The notes under the pieces: model-generated
Databases searched by the model: none
Told to the model about the DNA's origin: nothing
The model's input: only the letters and a program-made list of their open reading frames with translations
In this document: in pieces, positions 1 to 7,825 of the stretch
Numbering within the stretch: position 1 is the first letter of the stretch
Layout of the letters: every line of letters begins with the position of its first letter
DNA from: CAMYLR01 sp039590215
GTDB taxonomy: Bacteria > Gemmatimonadota > Gemmatimonadetes > JACCXV01 > JAHWKZ01
Reading direction: 5' to 3'
Length of the DNA: 37,912 nucleotides
NCBI GenBank assembly: GCA_039590215.1
Contig: JBDHFX010000011.1
Location: 1-37,912, forward strand
Translations under genes and position numbers: made by a program

Positions 1-1
1 C

Positions 2-571
2 GGCGCGACCACTAAGCGGGGACTATTGACCGGTCCGCTGCGGTCGCGGTTCGAGCACGCTGCCCGACTCGATTTCTACACTCCCGAGGAGTTGGCGCAG
101 ATCGTCGAGCGGTCAGCCCGGATCCTCGACGTCACCATCGATTCTGATGGGGTCACCGTTATCGCCCAGCGTTCGCGAGGCACGGCGCGGGTCGCCAATC
201 GATTGCTCAAGTGGGGGCGCGACTTCGCGCTCGTCAAAGGTGACGGTCGGATCAGCGGTGAGATAGCGGGTGCCGCACTGGCGGCACTCGACGTTGACGA
301 CGTCGGCCTCGACGAGATGGACACCCGGATCTTGACCGCGCTGATCGAGAAGTTCGGTGGCGGGCCCGTAGGGGTGAGCTCGCTGGCCGTGGCGGTTGGA
401 GAGGACGCCGACACCCTCGAGGAAGTACATGAGCCGTTTCTGATCCAGAGCGGGTTTTTGCATCGCACGCCCCGTGGCCGAGTGGCGACCACGCGCGCGT
501 ACACACACCTTGGAATCGCCGGTTCGCCGCCTAGCCCCGACAATCCGCAAGAACATCTCTTCGACAGCTGA
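2..571 (+). CDS. ruvB: Holliday junction DNA helicase RuvB, C-terminal part
   Basis: The gene enters from the left edge in frame from base 2, so the N-terminal Walker A and B region is missing and 189 residues remain. RuvB is the hexameric AAA+ motor that drives branch migration of Holliday junctions with RuvA. The visible part begins at the sensor-1 stretch GATTKRGLLTGPLRSRF, continues through the sensor-2 arginine region RGTARVANRLL, and ends in the DNA-binding winged helix with EKFGGGPVG and QSGFLHRTPRGRVAT, all typical of the family. The tail after RVATTRAY is a little longer than usual. The stop is 28 bases before the cyclase gene. The identification is secure; only the 5' end is unseen. 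Confidence 0.97.
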   Translation, partial: GATTKRGLLTGPLRSRFEHAARLDFYTPEELAQIVERSARILDVTIDSDGVTVIAQRSRGTARVANRLLKWGRDFALVKGDGRISGEIAGAALAALDVDDVGLDEMDTRILTALIEKFGGGPVGVSSLAVAVGEDADTLEEVHEPFLIQSGFLHRTPRGRVATTRAYTHLGIAGSPPSPDNPQEHLFDS

Positions 572-599
572 ACGGTTGACCCGGGTCTGATTTAGATCG

Positions 600-3257
600 A
601 TGGCGCGCACGTCCCCGCCGACCGGAACCGTCACCTTCCTCTTCACCGACATCGAGGGCAGCACCCGCTTGTGGGAGCAGGACGCTGCCGGCATGGAAGT
701 GGCGCTCGCCAATCACGACGCGATTCTGCGCCGGGCCATCGAAACCCACGCCGGACACATCTTCAAGACGATCGGAGACGCTTTCTGCACCGCGTTCTCG
801 ACACCGTCCGATGCGTTGGCTCAACGGGATCTCGAATCTCAGACCGCTCGGGCGGGCCGCGAGATGCGCGTTCGGATGGCGCTCCATACGGGTCAGCCCG
901 AGCACCGCGACGGGGACTACTTCGGTCGCGATCTGAATCGTGTCGCCCGACTGGTGTCGATCGGACATGGCGGCCAGGTGTTGGTTTCTGGGCTCACCCA
1001 CGATCTGATCGGCGACCAGGTGCCCACAAGCGCGGGATTCCTAGATCTCGGCGAGCACCAGCTGCGGGACCTCGAGCGCCCAGAGCGAGTGTTCCAGCTC
1101 GTGCACGCCGAGCTATCGACCGACTTTCCGCCGCTCGAGTCACCTGAAAAACCGCGCCACAACCTCCCGCGGCGGCTGACACGATTCGTCGGTCGCGAGC
1201 GCGCGATCGAGACGGTGAAAGAATTGGTTGAACAACATCGAATGGTGACCCTCACGGGACTCGGCGGCACCGGAAAGACTCGCCTCGCGACTCGGGTGGC
1301 GCGCGGGCTCTTGGACCGGTTCGAGGACGGCGTCTGGTTGGTTGAGCTGGGTGCCGTGACCGACCCGGCGCGAGTTCCACAAGCGGTCGCTTCGGCGGTC
1401 GGGATCCGAGAAGCCGGTGGGCGACCGCTGCTCGAAACGCTGACTAGTTGGCTGAGATCGAAGCACATGTTGCTGCTTCTCGACAACTGCGAGCACGCAG
1501 CGAAAGCGTGTGCTGATCTCGCGGCGTTACTGCTTCACTCCAGTCCGGCGGGCACATCGACGGCACGGGGGTTGGGCACCCGGATCCTAGCGACCAGCCG
1601 TGAGAGTCTTGGGCTCGAAGGCGAGCAAGTCTGGCGGGTGCCCGTGCTCGACACGCCGAACCCCGATGAGTTGCCGTCGACCGCCGTCGTCGAGGCCGCT
1701 CAGGCGTTTGATGCCGTGCAGCTGTTTGTCGATCGCGCGCGGTTGGCGCGCAGTGACTTCGCGGTCACCGAAGCAAACGCCACCACCGTCGCAAGGCTGT
1801 GTCACAGGTTGGATGGCATCCCGCTCGCGATTGAGCTCGCGGCCGCGCGGATGGCGGTGCTATCGGCCGACGAGATCATGGATCGTCTCGACGATCGGTT
1901 TCGGTTGTTGCGCAGTCGCTCGAAAACGGAGGGCGCGAGACACGACACGTTGGAGGCGACGATAGAGTGGAGCTACGAGCTCCTGGAATCCGACGAGCAA
2001 GCGCTGTTTCGTAGCTTGTCGGTGTTCGCCGGTGGTTGGACGTTGAACGCCGCGGAGAACGTTTGCCCACCGGCCGCCAACGTGATCGACTCACTGGGGG
2101 CGCTGGTCGACAAGTCGCTAGTGCTCGTTGAGCGTGAGCCGGCCGGAGAGTCCCGCTACCGGATGCTCGAAACGACTCGCGACTACGCTGCGCAACGGTT
2201 AGCGGAAACTGACAAGGTGAACGCAGTTCATGACCGTCACCTCAGTTGGTTCGCCGGGCTTACCGAGCGCGCTGAGGACGGGCTGAGCGGTCCCGACTCA
2301 GCGGACTGGATGGATCGCCTGCGGGCCGAGAATGACAACCTGCGCGCCGCGCTCGAGTGGAGCCTGGAGCACCAAGAGTGGGCCGCCTCAGCCCAGCGGA
2401 TGGTCAGCACGTTGTGGCGCTACTGGCGTCGGGCAGGCACGCTGACCGAGGGGATCGAATGGGCCACGCGAGCGGTGGCGACCGGGAGCCCAGCCGACCT
2501 ACGCGATCGTGGAAAGGCGCTGTACGGACTGAGCTCGCTGCTGTTCTTTCACGGTGCGTTGGCGCGCTCGCGAGAAGTGGCTGACCAGGCGCTTGCGCTC
2601 GGAGAAGCTGAGAACGATCCCGTGATCACGGTGCGTGCGCTGGCGGCCCAAGGACGGATCGACGTGACCGAAGGTGCGCTCGACACTTCGATCGAGCGGC
2701 ACGAGCGCGCGCTGGCAATAGCGCGCGGCTTTGACGCCGCGTGGGCCTTGCGAGCGGTGTCGCTGCTCCTCGGGAACTTGGCCGAGGCGTACCGTGCACA
2801 GGGCGATCTCGAGCGTGCCCGGTCGCTCTATCTGGAAGGGCTCGAGCTCTCGCGTGTGCAGGGGAACCTCACCGCCGAGGACGTGCTTCATTTCAACTTG
2901 GGTCAGACCGAACTCGAATTGGGGGATACAGAGCAGGCGCGCGAGCATTACCGGGAGGGGCTGTCGCTGGCCGTCCAGGTCGGCAATCGACTGACGCGGA
3001 TGTACGGGCTGGTCGGTCTCGCACAGGTGGCTTCCGTCGGGGGTGATTGCCGACGCGCTGCGTGCCTCTTTGGTGCCGCGGAGGCGTTGCGTGAGCCAAT
3101 GGGCGCGGTGCTCGATGACGTCGATCGTGACCTATATGACCGTCATGTGGCGGCGACAAAGAGTGTGCTCGGCGACGAGTTGTTCGACGCCGCGTGGGCG
3201 AAGGGACGCGCGATGAATCTCGAGACCGCCAGTCAGCTCGCGCTCGACGGCTCGTGA
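600..3257 (+). CDS. Class III adenylate cyclase / AAA-type ATPase / TPR signalling protein
   Basis: This 885-residue protein joins an N-terminal class III nucleotide cyclase domain (about residues 8-170), an NB-ARC/AfsR-like ATPase (about 190-480) and helical TPR repeats (about 540-860). All cyclase active-site residues can be seen: metal Asp17 (FTDIEGST) and Asp60 (KTIGD), substrate Lys56 and Asp106 (GDYFG), and transition-state Asn113 and Arg117. It should therefore make cAMP. The helix before RVRMALHTG looks about five residues shorter than usual. The ATPase has Walker A GLGGTGKT at 220-227, Walker B LLLLDNCEH and the sensor ILATSRE. Unlike many mycobacterial relatives it has no terminal LuxR helix-turn-helix. 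No clear Shine-Dalgarno precedes the ATG. The 3' end overlaps the convergent ACR3 gene by 25 bases. The ligand that the TPRs or ATPase sense is unknown. Confidence 0.9.
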   Translation: MARTSPPTGTVTFLFTDIEGSTRLWEQDAAGMEVALANHDAILRRAIETHAGHIFKTIGDAFCTAFSTPSDALAQRDLESQTARAGREMRVRMALHTGQPEHRDGDYFGRDLNRVARLVSIGHGGQVLVSGLTHDLIGDQVPTSAGFLDLGEHQLRDLERPERVFQLVHAELSTDFPPLESPEKPRHNLPRRLTRFVGRERAIETVKELVEQHRMVTLTGLGGTGKTRLATRVARGLLDRFEDGVWLVELGAVTDPARVPQAVASAVGIREAGGRPLLETLTSWLRSKHMLLLLDNCEHAAKACADLAALLLHSSPAGTSTARGLGTRILATSRESLGLEGEQVWRVPVLDTPNPDELPSTAVVEAAQAFDAVQLFVDRARLARSDFAVTEANATTVARLCHRLDGIPLAIELAAARMAVLSADEIMDRLDDRFRLLRSRSKTEGARHDTLEATIEWSYELLESDEQALFRSLSVFAGGWTLNAAENVCPPAANVIDSLGALVDKSLVLVEREPAGESRYRMLETTRDYAAQRLAETDKVNAVHDRHLSWFAGLTERAEDGLSGPDSADWMDRLRAENDNLRAALEWSLEHQEWAASAQRMVSTLWRYWRRAGTLTEGIEWATRAVATGSPADLRDRGKALYGLSSLLFFHGALARSREVADQALALGEAENDPVITVRALAAQGRIDVTEGALDTSIERHERALAIARGFDAAWALRAVSLLLGNLAEAYRAQGDLERARSLYLEGLELSRVQGNLTAEDVLHFNLGQTELELGDTEQAREHYREGLSLAVQVGNRLTRMYGLVGLAQVASVGGDCRRAACLFGAAEALREPMGAVLDDVDRDLYDRHVAATKSVLGDELFDAAWAKGRAMNLETASQLALDGS

Positions 3258-4324
3258 GCACACTCCCGTAGACTCGCTCCGTAGTAGCGGCGCTCGAAGT
3301 AGAGGGCGACGTTCACCAACCCGATCAGGACCGGAACCTCAACGAGCGGCCCGATCACGGTAGCGAAGGCAACGCCCGACCCGACACCAAAGACAGCCAC
3401 CGCGACCGCGATCGCCAACTCGAAGTCGTTGCTCGCGGCGGTCAATGAGATGGTGGCGTTCTCCGCATAGCCGGCCCGGATGCGACGGCTTCGGCCCGCA
3501 AAGAAGGTGACAAAAAACATAAACACGAAGTAGAGAGCGAGTGGAATCGCGATCCGCACCGCGTCGAGCGGCAACTGTACGATGATGTTGCCCTTGAGCG
3601 AGAACATCACCACGATCGTGAACAGCAGTGCCACGAGCGTTACCGGGCTGATCCTTGGAATGAAGACCCGCTCGTACCAATCGCGGCCGTTCCTCTTGAC
3701 GAGCGTCAGCCGAGTCAGCACGCCCGCCAGGAAAGGAATCCCCAGGTAGATAAAGACGCTTTGTGCGATCTCTCCGATCGTGACGGCGACGATCGTCCCC
3801 TGCATGCCAAAGAGCGGCGGCAAGAGAGTGATGAAGACGTAGGCGTAGAAGCCGTAGAAGAGGACTTGAAAGATGGCGTTCAGTGCGACGAGGCCCGCGA
3901 CGAGGTCGCGATCACCCCGCGCCAGGTCGTTCCAGACCAGAACCATGGCGATGCAGCGGGCGAGACCCACGAGGATCAGACCCACCGCGTACTCCGGCAG
4001 GTCGAACAGAAAGATCATCGCTAGAGCGAACATCACGATCGGCCCGACGACCCAATTCTGAAAGAGCGACAGGGCCAGCACCCGTTTGTGCTGGAAGACG
4101 GTCCCCAGCGCCTCGTAGCGCACCTTGGCCAGCGGCGGATACATCATCAGGATCAGCCCGATGGCGATGGGGACGTTGGTGGTGCCGACCTGAAAGCGGC
4201 TGATGAATGACTCGACTTCCGGGATCAGATACCCGAGGCCAACCCCCGCCCCTATGGCCAGGAAGATCCAGACCGTCAGGTAGCGATCCAGTAGCGAGAG
4301 TCGGCGTGCGATGCCTTCACTCAT
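3233..4324 (-). CDS. arsB: ACR3-family arsenite efflux permease
   Basis: A 363-residue membrane protein of the ACR3 (bile/arsenite/riboflavin transporter) family, which exports arsenite using the proton-motive force. About ten hydrophobic segments are visible. The conserved Cys124 lies in GLARCIAMVLVWNDLARGD, the family's signature around the arsenite-binding cysteine. I chose the ATG at 4324, not the upstream one at 4387, because it forms an ATGA overlap with the arsR stop and gives the normal N-terminus MSEGIARRLSLLDRYLT. It is the second gene of a two-gene arsR-ACR3 operon; no arsC reductase or arsA ATPase is adjacent. Its 3' end overlaps the end of the cyclase gene on the other strand. 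The symbol arsB is used loosely here; acr3 is equally apt. Confidence 0.93.
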   Translation of the reverse strand: MSEGIARRLSLLDRYLTVWIFLAIGAGVGLGYLIPEVESFISRFQVGTTNVPIAIGLILMMYPPLAKVRYEALGTVFQHKRVLALSLFQNWVVGPIVMFALAMIFLFDLPEYAVGLILVGLARCIAMVLVWNDLARGDRDLVAGLVALNAIFQVLFYGFYAYVFITLLPPLFGMQGTIVAVTIGEIAQSVFIYLGIPFLAGVLTRLTLVKRNGRDWYERVFIPRISPVTLVALLFTIVVMFSLKGNIIVQLPLDAVRIAIPLALYFVFMFFVTFFAGRSRRIRAGYAENATISLTAASNDFELAIAVAVAVFGVGSGVAFATVIGPLVEVPVLIGLVNVALYFERRYYGASLRECAHEPSSAS

Positions 4325-4659
4325 GCACGCATCGCTATCGCCTCCAGCCGGCGGCGAGACGTCTCCTCGAGAATCGTGCTCGCGCAAGAGGCGAAATCCA
4401 GCGCGCAGTCCATGCGCAGACGATAAAAGACCTGCTTGCCTCGCTTCTCGTCCTGCACGATCCCAGCCCCTCGGAGAAGGGCGAGGTGTTTGGAGACCGT
4501 CGATACATCCGAGCCGACCATCTCGGCCAGTTCGCAGACGCAGCGTTCTTCCCGACAGAGTTCCTCGACCAGAAAGAGGCGGGTCGGGTGGGCCAACACC
4601 TTGATTACTCGAGCCTGCGCGTCCAGCCGGCGCTTGGTCTGTCCTTCGAGCTTTCTCAT
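4321..4659 (-). CDS. arsR: ArsR-family arsenic-responsive transcriptional repressor
   Basis: A winged-helix repressor of the ArsR/SmtB family, 112 residues from the chosen ATG. The metal-sensing helix carries Cys40 and Cys42 in ERCVCELAEM, with a further Cys35, matching the CVC arsenite site of ArsR. The recognition helix is DVSTVSKHLALLRGAGIV. Two ATGs are possible, at 4668 and 4659. I prefer 4659 because a TAAAAT hexamer lies seven bases upstream and no Shine-Dalgarno is present, which suggests a leaderless message. It is translationally coupled to the ACR3 gene through an ATGA overlap. An inverted repeat at 4662-4677 covers the presumed -10 box and is a candidate autoregulatory operator. 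Confidence 0.92.
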   Translation of the reverse strand: MRKLEGQTKRRLDAQARVIKVLAHPTRLFLVEELCREERCVCELAEMVGSDVSTVSKHLALLRGAGIVQDEKRGKQVFYRLRMDCALDFASCASTILEETSRRRLEAIAMRA

Positions 4660-4661
4660 AC

Positions 4662-4694
4662 TTGGCATTTTAGCCAAATAACCAAATAAGTCCA
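4662..4694 (-). promoter_or_regulatory. Candidate arsR promoter with palindromic operator
   Basis: On the minus strand a -35-like TGGACT (4689-4694) is followed after 16 bases by a -10-like TAAAAT (4667-4672), seven bases before the arsR ATG at 4659. A perfect inverted repeat, TTGGC and GCCAA with six bases between (4662-4677), is centred on the -10 box. A TTATTTGG direct repeat lies just upstream. This placement would let ArsR block RNA polymerase. It is inferred from sequence only. Confidence 0.5.
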
Positions 4695-4723
4695 CCTCCA
4701 GACGGGACCCCGTTTTTGAGCGG

Positions 4724-4729
4724 TATATT
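4724..4729 (+). promoter_or_regulatory. Possible -10 box (TATATT) for the 4742 gene
   Basis: TATATT, preceded by CGG as in the rplS promoter, lies 12 bases before the ATG at 4742. A start about seven bases downstream would leave a 5' leader of only about five bases. The sequence TTGAGCGGTATA is shared with the region upstream of rplS. No good -35 box was found. Confidence 0.35.
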
Positions 4730-4741
4730 GCCCGTCGGCGT

Positions 4742-5113
4742 ATGCACTTCATCGTTTTGACCCCCGATCAAGCCGAGACCGCAGCCGAGCGGTACCGCGT
4801 GCACGACAATTCGCCGACTCGAATGGCGCGTCAGCTGGAGATCGTCGGCGACGTGGCGAAGCTCAGGTTGTGTCGCACGATACGGCGACTCGAACGACAG
4901 TTCGAGGTCGATCTCGGTGCGGTGTGTCAAAAGTTTCTCGAGACCCAGCAAGGACCGACGCCGGACGTTCAACGCAAGGTCATGGATTACGTCGCGCGGT
5001 GGCGGGAGTTGGGTGACGGTCGTCGTGATCTCGTTGTATCGGTTGATCGCGTGCGCCAAATCGGCCGATTGGCCGAGGGAGATCCGGAGTGGGCGAGCTC
5101 GCACGACTCCTGA
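4742..5113 (+). CDS. Hypothetical protein, 123 residues, divergent from arsR
   Basis: I do not recognise this small protein. Codon use is like its neighbours, with GC-rich third positions, and the reading frame fills the space between arsR and the DUF2905 gene, so I think it is real. It has no signal peptide or membrane segment. The middle (about residues 27-75) is basic and probably helical, with motifs such as RLCRTIRRLERQFEVDLG. The last 25 bases overlap the DUF2905 gene, suggesting a two-gene unit. It is divergent from arsR, so the ArsR operator region could influence it, but nothing shows a role in arsenic handling. Shadow frames over the same bases look less coding-like. Confidence 0.6.
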   Translation: MHFIVLTPDQAETAAERYRVHDNSPTRMARQLEIVGDVAKLRLCRTIRRLERQFEVDLGAVCQKFLETQQGPTPDVQRKVMDYVARWRELGDGRRDLVVSVDRVRQIGRLAEGDPEWASSHDS

Positions 5114-5301
5114 TCCTGTTCGGCCTGGTATGTATCGTGATCGGTGTCGTGTTTCTGTTGGGACCCAAGATCCCCGGAGCGGGAAAACTCCCTGGCGACA
5201 TACTGATCCGTCGCGAAGAAACGACGATCTACATTCCGCTCGCCACATCGCTCATCGTTTCGATCGTTCTGACCCTGCTGCTCAACTTCCTGATACGCTA
5301 A
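5089..5301 (+). CDS. DUF2905 family small membrane protein
   Basis: A 70-residue protein starting at GTG, with two hydrophobic segments (about residues 5-26 and 45-68) on either side of the motif GPKIPGAGKLPGDILIRRE. That pattern, especially the central GKLPGDI with RR, is characteristic of the DUF2905 family of small two-helix inner-membrane proteins, whose function is unknown. The purine-rich GAGGGA before the GTG may serve as a ribosome site. It overlaps the end of the preceding hypothetical gene by 25 bases and ends shortly before queA. In many bacteria DUF2905 genes sit near ruvB and queA, as here, which supports the call. Confidence 0.85.
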   Translation: MGELARLLILFGLVCIVIGVVFLLGPKIPGAGKLPGDILIRREETTIYIPLATSLIVSIVLTLLLNFLIR

Positions 5302-5334
5302 CAAGCGGTCGCGTCAATGTCTGAGGGCCGTGCA

Positions 5335-6384
5335 GTGTCGATGGACGCCTTCGACTACGAGCTGCCGTCCGAGCGGATCGCTCAGTACCCAGCGCCACAT
5401 CGCGAAGAAAGTCGGTTGTTGATCGTCGATCGACAGACCGGCGGCTGGCGCGACGCCGAGTTCCCCGACCTGGTCGAGGCGTTAGCGCCCGGTGACCTGC
5501 TGGTCGTGAACGACACGCGTGTGTTTCCGGCGCGGCTGTTCGCTCTGAGGAGCTCGGGCGCCAAGGTGGAGCTGCTGTTGGCCAGGCCGCTGGACGACAC
5601 GGATCCCGAGCGGGCGTCCGGGCGGACCTGGGAGGCGCTTGTAAGACCGGCGCGCAAGGCCCGGCCGGGCGAACGATTGACGCTTCTGTCGCGAGACGGC
5701 CGCCCGGCACCGGAAGCGTCGGCGGAGATCACCGGCACGCGTGAAGACTCCGGTATGCGTTCGCTCGAGCTCGATGTCCCGGCGCCGGCTTGGGAGTGGA
5801 TCTCCGAACACGGACACGTTCCGTTACCGCCGTACATCGATCGTGATGATCAATCGAGCGATCGCGAACGATATCAAACCGTTTACGCAGCCCACCGAGG
5901 TGCGATCGCTGCGCCCACGGCCGGGCTCCACTTTACCTCCGGGTTGCTGAATCGCCTGAAGGATCGCGGCATCGAGAGCGCGACGCTCACCCTCCATGTT
6001 GGGCCGGGCACGTTTCGACCGGTGAGCGCCGAGCACGCTGAGGACCACACGATGGACGCCGAGTGGATCGACGTCCCCGACGCGACCGCCGATGCCGTGG
6101 CGCGAGCCCGCCAACGGGGCAACCGCGTGGTGGCGGTGGGAACGACCACCGTTCGGGCGCTCGAATCGTCCACCCGCCATGGCTGGACCGATCTCTTTAT
6201 CCGGCCCGGACACGAGTTCCGATCCGTCGACGCGCTCATCACGAACTTTCACCTGCCTCGATCGACGTTGCTGTTGTTGGTGGCCGCGTTCGCCGGCACC
6301 GAGCTCATCCTCGATACGTATCGTCACGCCGTCGAGTCCGGCTACCGGTTCTACTCCTACGGCGACGCAATGCTGATCGTATAG
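5335..6384 (+). CDS. queA: S-adenosylmethionine:tRNA ribosyltransferase-isomerase
   Basis: QueA transfers and isomerises the ribose of S-adenosylmethionine onto 7-aminomethyl-7-deazaguanine in tRNA to form epoxyqueuosine. Family signatures are clear: DFDYELP-like FDYELPSERIAQYPAPHRE at the start, VVNDTRVFPARL, AAPTAGLHFT, LHVGPGTFRPV, VDALITNFHLPRSTLLLLVAAFAG and the ending YRFYSYGDAMLIV. The length, about 349 residues, is normal. Three in-frame starts compete: ATG 5317, GTG 5335 and ATG 5341. I chose GTG 5335 because GAGGG lies seven bases upstream. It sits two genes before tgt, as expected for the queuosine pathway, with the beta-CASP gene between them. Confidence 0.95.
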   Translation: MSMDAFDYELPSERIAQYPAPHREESRLLIVDRQTGGWRDAEFPDLVEALAPGDLLVVNDTRVFPARLFALRSSGAKVELLLARPLDDTDPERASGRTWEALVRPARKARPGERLTLLSRDGRPAPEASAEITGTREDSGMRSLELDVPAPAWEWISEHGHVPLPPYIDRDDQSSDRERYQTVYAAHRGAIAAPTAGLHFTSGLLNRLKDRGIESATLTLHVGPGTFRPVSAEHAEDHTMDAEWIDVPDATADAVARARQRGNRVVAVGTTTVRALESSTRHGWTDLFIRPGHEFRSVDALITNFHLPRSTLLLLVAAFAGTELILDTYRHAVESGYRFYSYGDAMLIV

Positions 6385-6395
6385 CTTCGGCGTTC

Positions 6396-7805
6396 GTGGC
6401 GATAATCGAATTCATCGGCGCGGCCAAAGTTGTGACCGGCTCCAAGCACCTGTTGGAGGCTGCTGGACGCCGAATTCTGATCGACTGTGGTCTCTTTCAG
6501 GGCTCCAAAAAACTACGCCAGCGAAACTGGGAGCCGTTACCGTTCGACGCGGCTTCGATCGATGCGGTCGTGTTGACCCACGCGCATATCGACCACACCG
6601 GTTACCTGCCGCGGTTTCTCGGCCAAGGCTTCACCGGCGAGGTATACGCGACGCCGGCGACCGTCGACCTACTTCGTGTGCTGCTCGAGGACTCGGGTGG
6701 GCTCCAGGAGGAGGAGGCGCGTTACCGCAATCGCAAGAAAGCGACTTCGCATACGCCGGCGTTGCCACTCTACACAGCTGACGAGGGCCGCGCCGCCGCC
6801 AAGCGCGCAAAGCCGATCGCTCACGGCGAGCCGATCGACCTCGGCAACGGTCTCACCGCGACCTACCATCGCGCCGGGCACATCATCGGGGCGGCGTTCG
6901 TAACGTTCGACATCGAGGAGAACAGAACCCGATCGCGGGTCGTCTTCTCGGGTGACATCGGACGTTTCGGGGTGCCGATCCTCCCGGATCCGGATCCGAT
7001 CGGCGACGCCGATTACGTGGTGACAGAGTCAACTTACGGCGACCGCGTTCACGAGCACGAGCCGATCGCCGACCAACTCGAACGCGTGGTGTTGGAGGCG
7101 GTAGAGCGCGGTGGCGCGCTGATCGTGCCGGCGTTTGCTATCGGTCGAACGCAGGCGCTGATGGTTCATCTGAACGAACTCGAGCGCGCCGGTAGGATCC
7201 CTTGTCTGCCGACGTTCGTCGACAGTCCAATGGCGCTCGACGCGGTTGAGATTTACAGCCGTCACCGCGAAGAGTTTGATGACAAGACGTGGGAGCGGTT
7301 GACCGCCGAGGACACACCGCTGCGATGTACGGACTTTCGGCTCGCCCGCAGCCGCAAGCAGTCAAAGGCGATAAATGAAATCGATGCGCCGATCATCATT
7401 ATTTCCGCCAGCGGGATGGTGACCGGCGGTCGCATCCTGCACCACATGAGAAAACGGCTGTCGGACCCGAGAACTACGGTGCTCATGGTCGGCTATCAGG
7501 CGTATGGGACGCGCGGTCACCAGTTGGCTTCCGGCGATCGTACCCTTCGGATCTTTCGGGACGAGGTTCCGGTGCGCGCGACCGTGGAGACGTTGCACGG
7601 GATGTCGGCGCACGCCGGAGGCAACGAGCTGATGCAGTGGCTGGGTACAACGACCCGACCGCCCCACGCCGCGTACGCGGTGCACGGCGAACCCGATGCG
7701 GCGGCTGCGCTGGTCGCCCGGCTCGATGACGAGCTCGGGTGGCGCGCGTCGGTGCCCGGACCGGGGGATCGCGTCGACCTCGAGCCCAACGGACGGTCCG
7801 CCTAG
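6396..7805 (+). CDS. Beta-CASP metallo-beta-lactamase-fold RNA hydrolase
   Basis: This 469-residue protein has the metallo-beta-lactamase zinc site THAHIDHTG (residues 61-69), the later ligands in RAGHIIGAA and SGDIGRFG, and the beta-CASP blocks VPAFAIGRTQ, IIISASGMVTGGRI and HGMSAHAGGNELMQWL. This is the YSH1/COG1236 type, related to CPSF73 and bacterial RNase J-like nucleases, so an RNA endo- or exonuclease is likely. A much longer open frame begins inside queA, but the protein family starts at about IIEFIGAAKVVTGS, so I took the GTG at 6396, eleven bases after the queA stop. No Shine-Dalgarno is evident, so it is probably read from the queA message. Its place between queA and tgt hints at a link to tRNA metabolism, but this is inference. 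Confidence 0.9.
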   Translation: MAIIEFIGAAKVVTGSKHLLEAAGRRILIDCGLFQGSKKLRQRNWEPLPFDAASIDAVVLTHAHIDHTGYLPRFLGQGFTGEVYATPATVDLLRVLLEDSGGLQEEEARYRNRKKATSHTPALPLYTADEGRAAAKRAKPIAHGEPIDLGNGLTATYHRAGHIIGAAFVTFDIEENRTRSRVVFSGDIGRFGVPILPDPDPIGDADYVVTESTYGDRVHEHEPIADQLERVVLEAVERGGALIVPAFAIGRTQALMVHLNELERAGRIPCLPTFVDSPMALDAVEIYSRHREEFDDKTWERLTAEDTPLRCTDFRLARSRKQSKAINEIDAPIIIISASGMVTGGRILHHMRKRLSDPRTTVLMVGYQAYGTRGHQLASGDRTLRIFRDEVPVRATVETLHGMSAHAGGNELMQWLGTTTRPPHAAYAVHGEPDAAAALVARLDDELGWRASVPGPGDRVDLEPNGRSA

Positions 7806-7812
7806 TAGCGGG

Positions 7813-7825
7813 TATCTTTAGATCC
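7813..7825 (+). promoter_or_regulatory. Leaderless-type promoter of tgt (TATCTT)
   Basis: TATCTT at 7813-7818, preceded by GGG, ends seven bases before the tgt ATG, and there is no Shine-Dalgarno. This would place the transcription start at or within a base or two of the ATG. No convincing -35 box was seen 16-18 bases upstream. The box lies just past the stop of the preceding gene. Confidence 0.5.

Noticed and set aside
600..606. TTGACC at 576-581 as a -35 box of the cyclase gene
   Set aside because: A -10 box 17 bases downstream would fall inside the coding sequence, so it does not fit this start.
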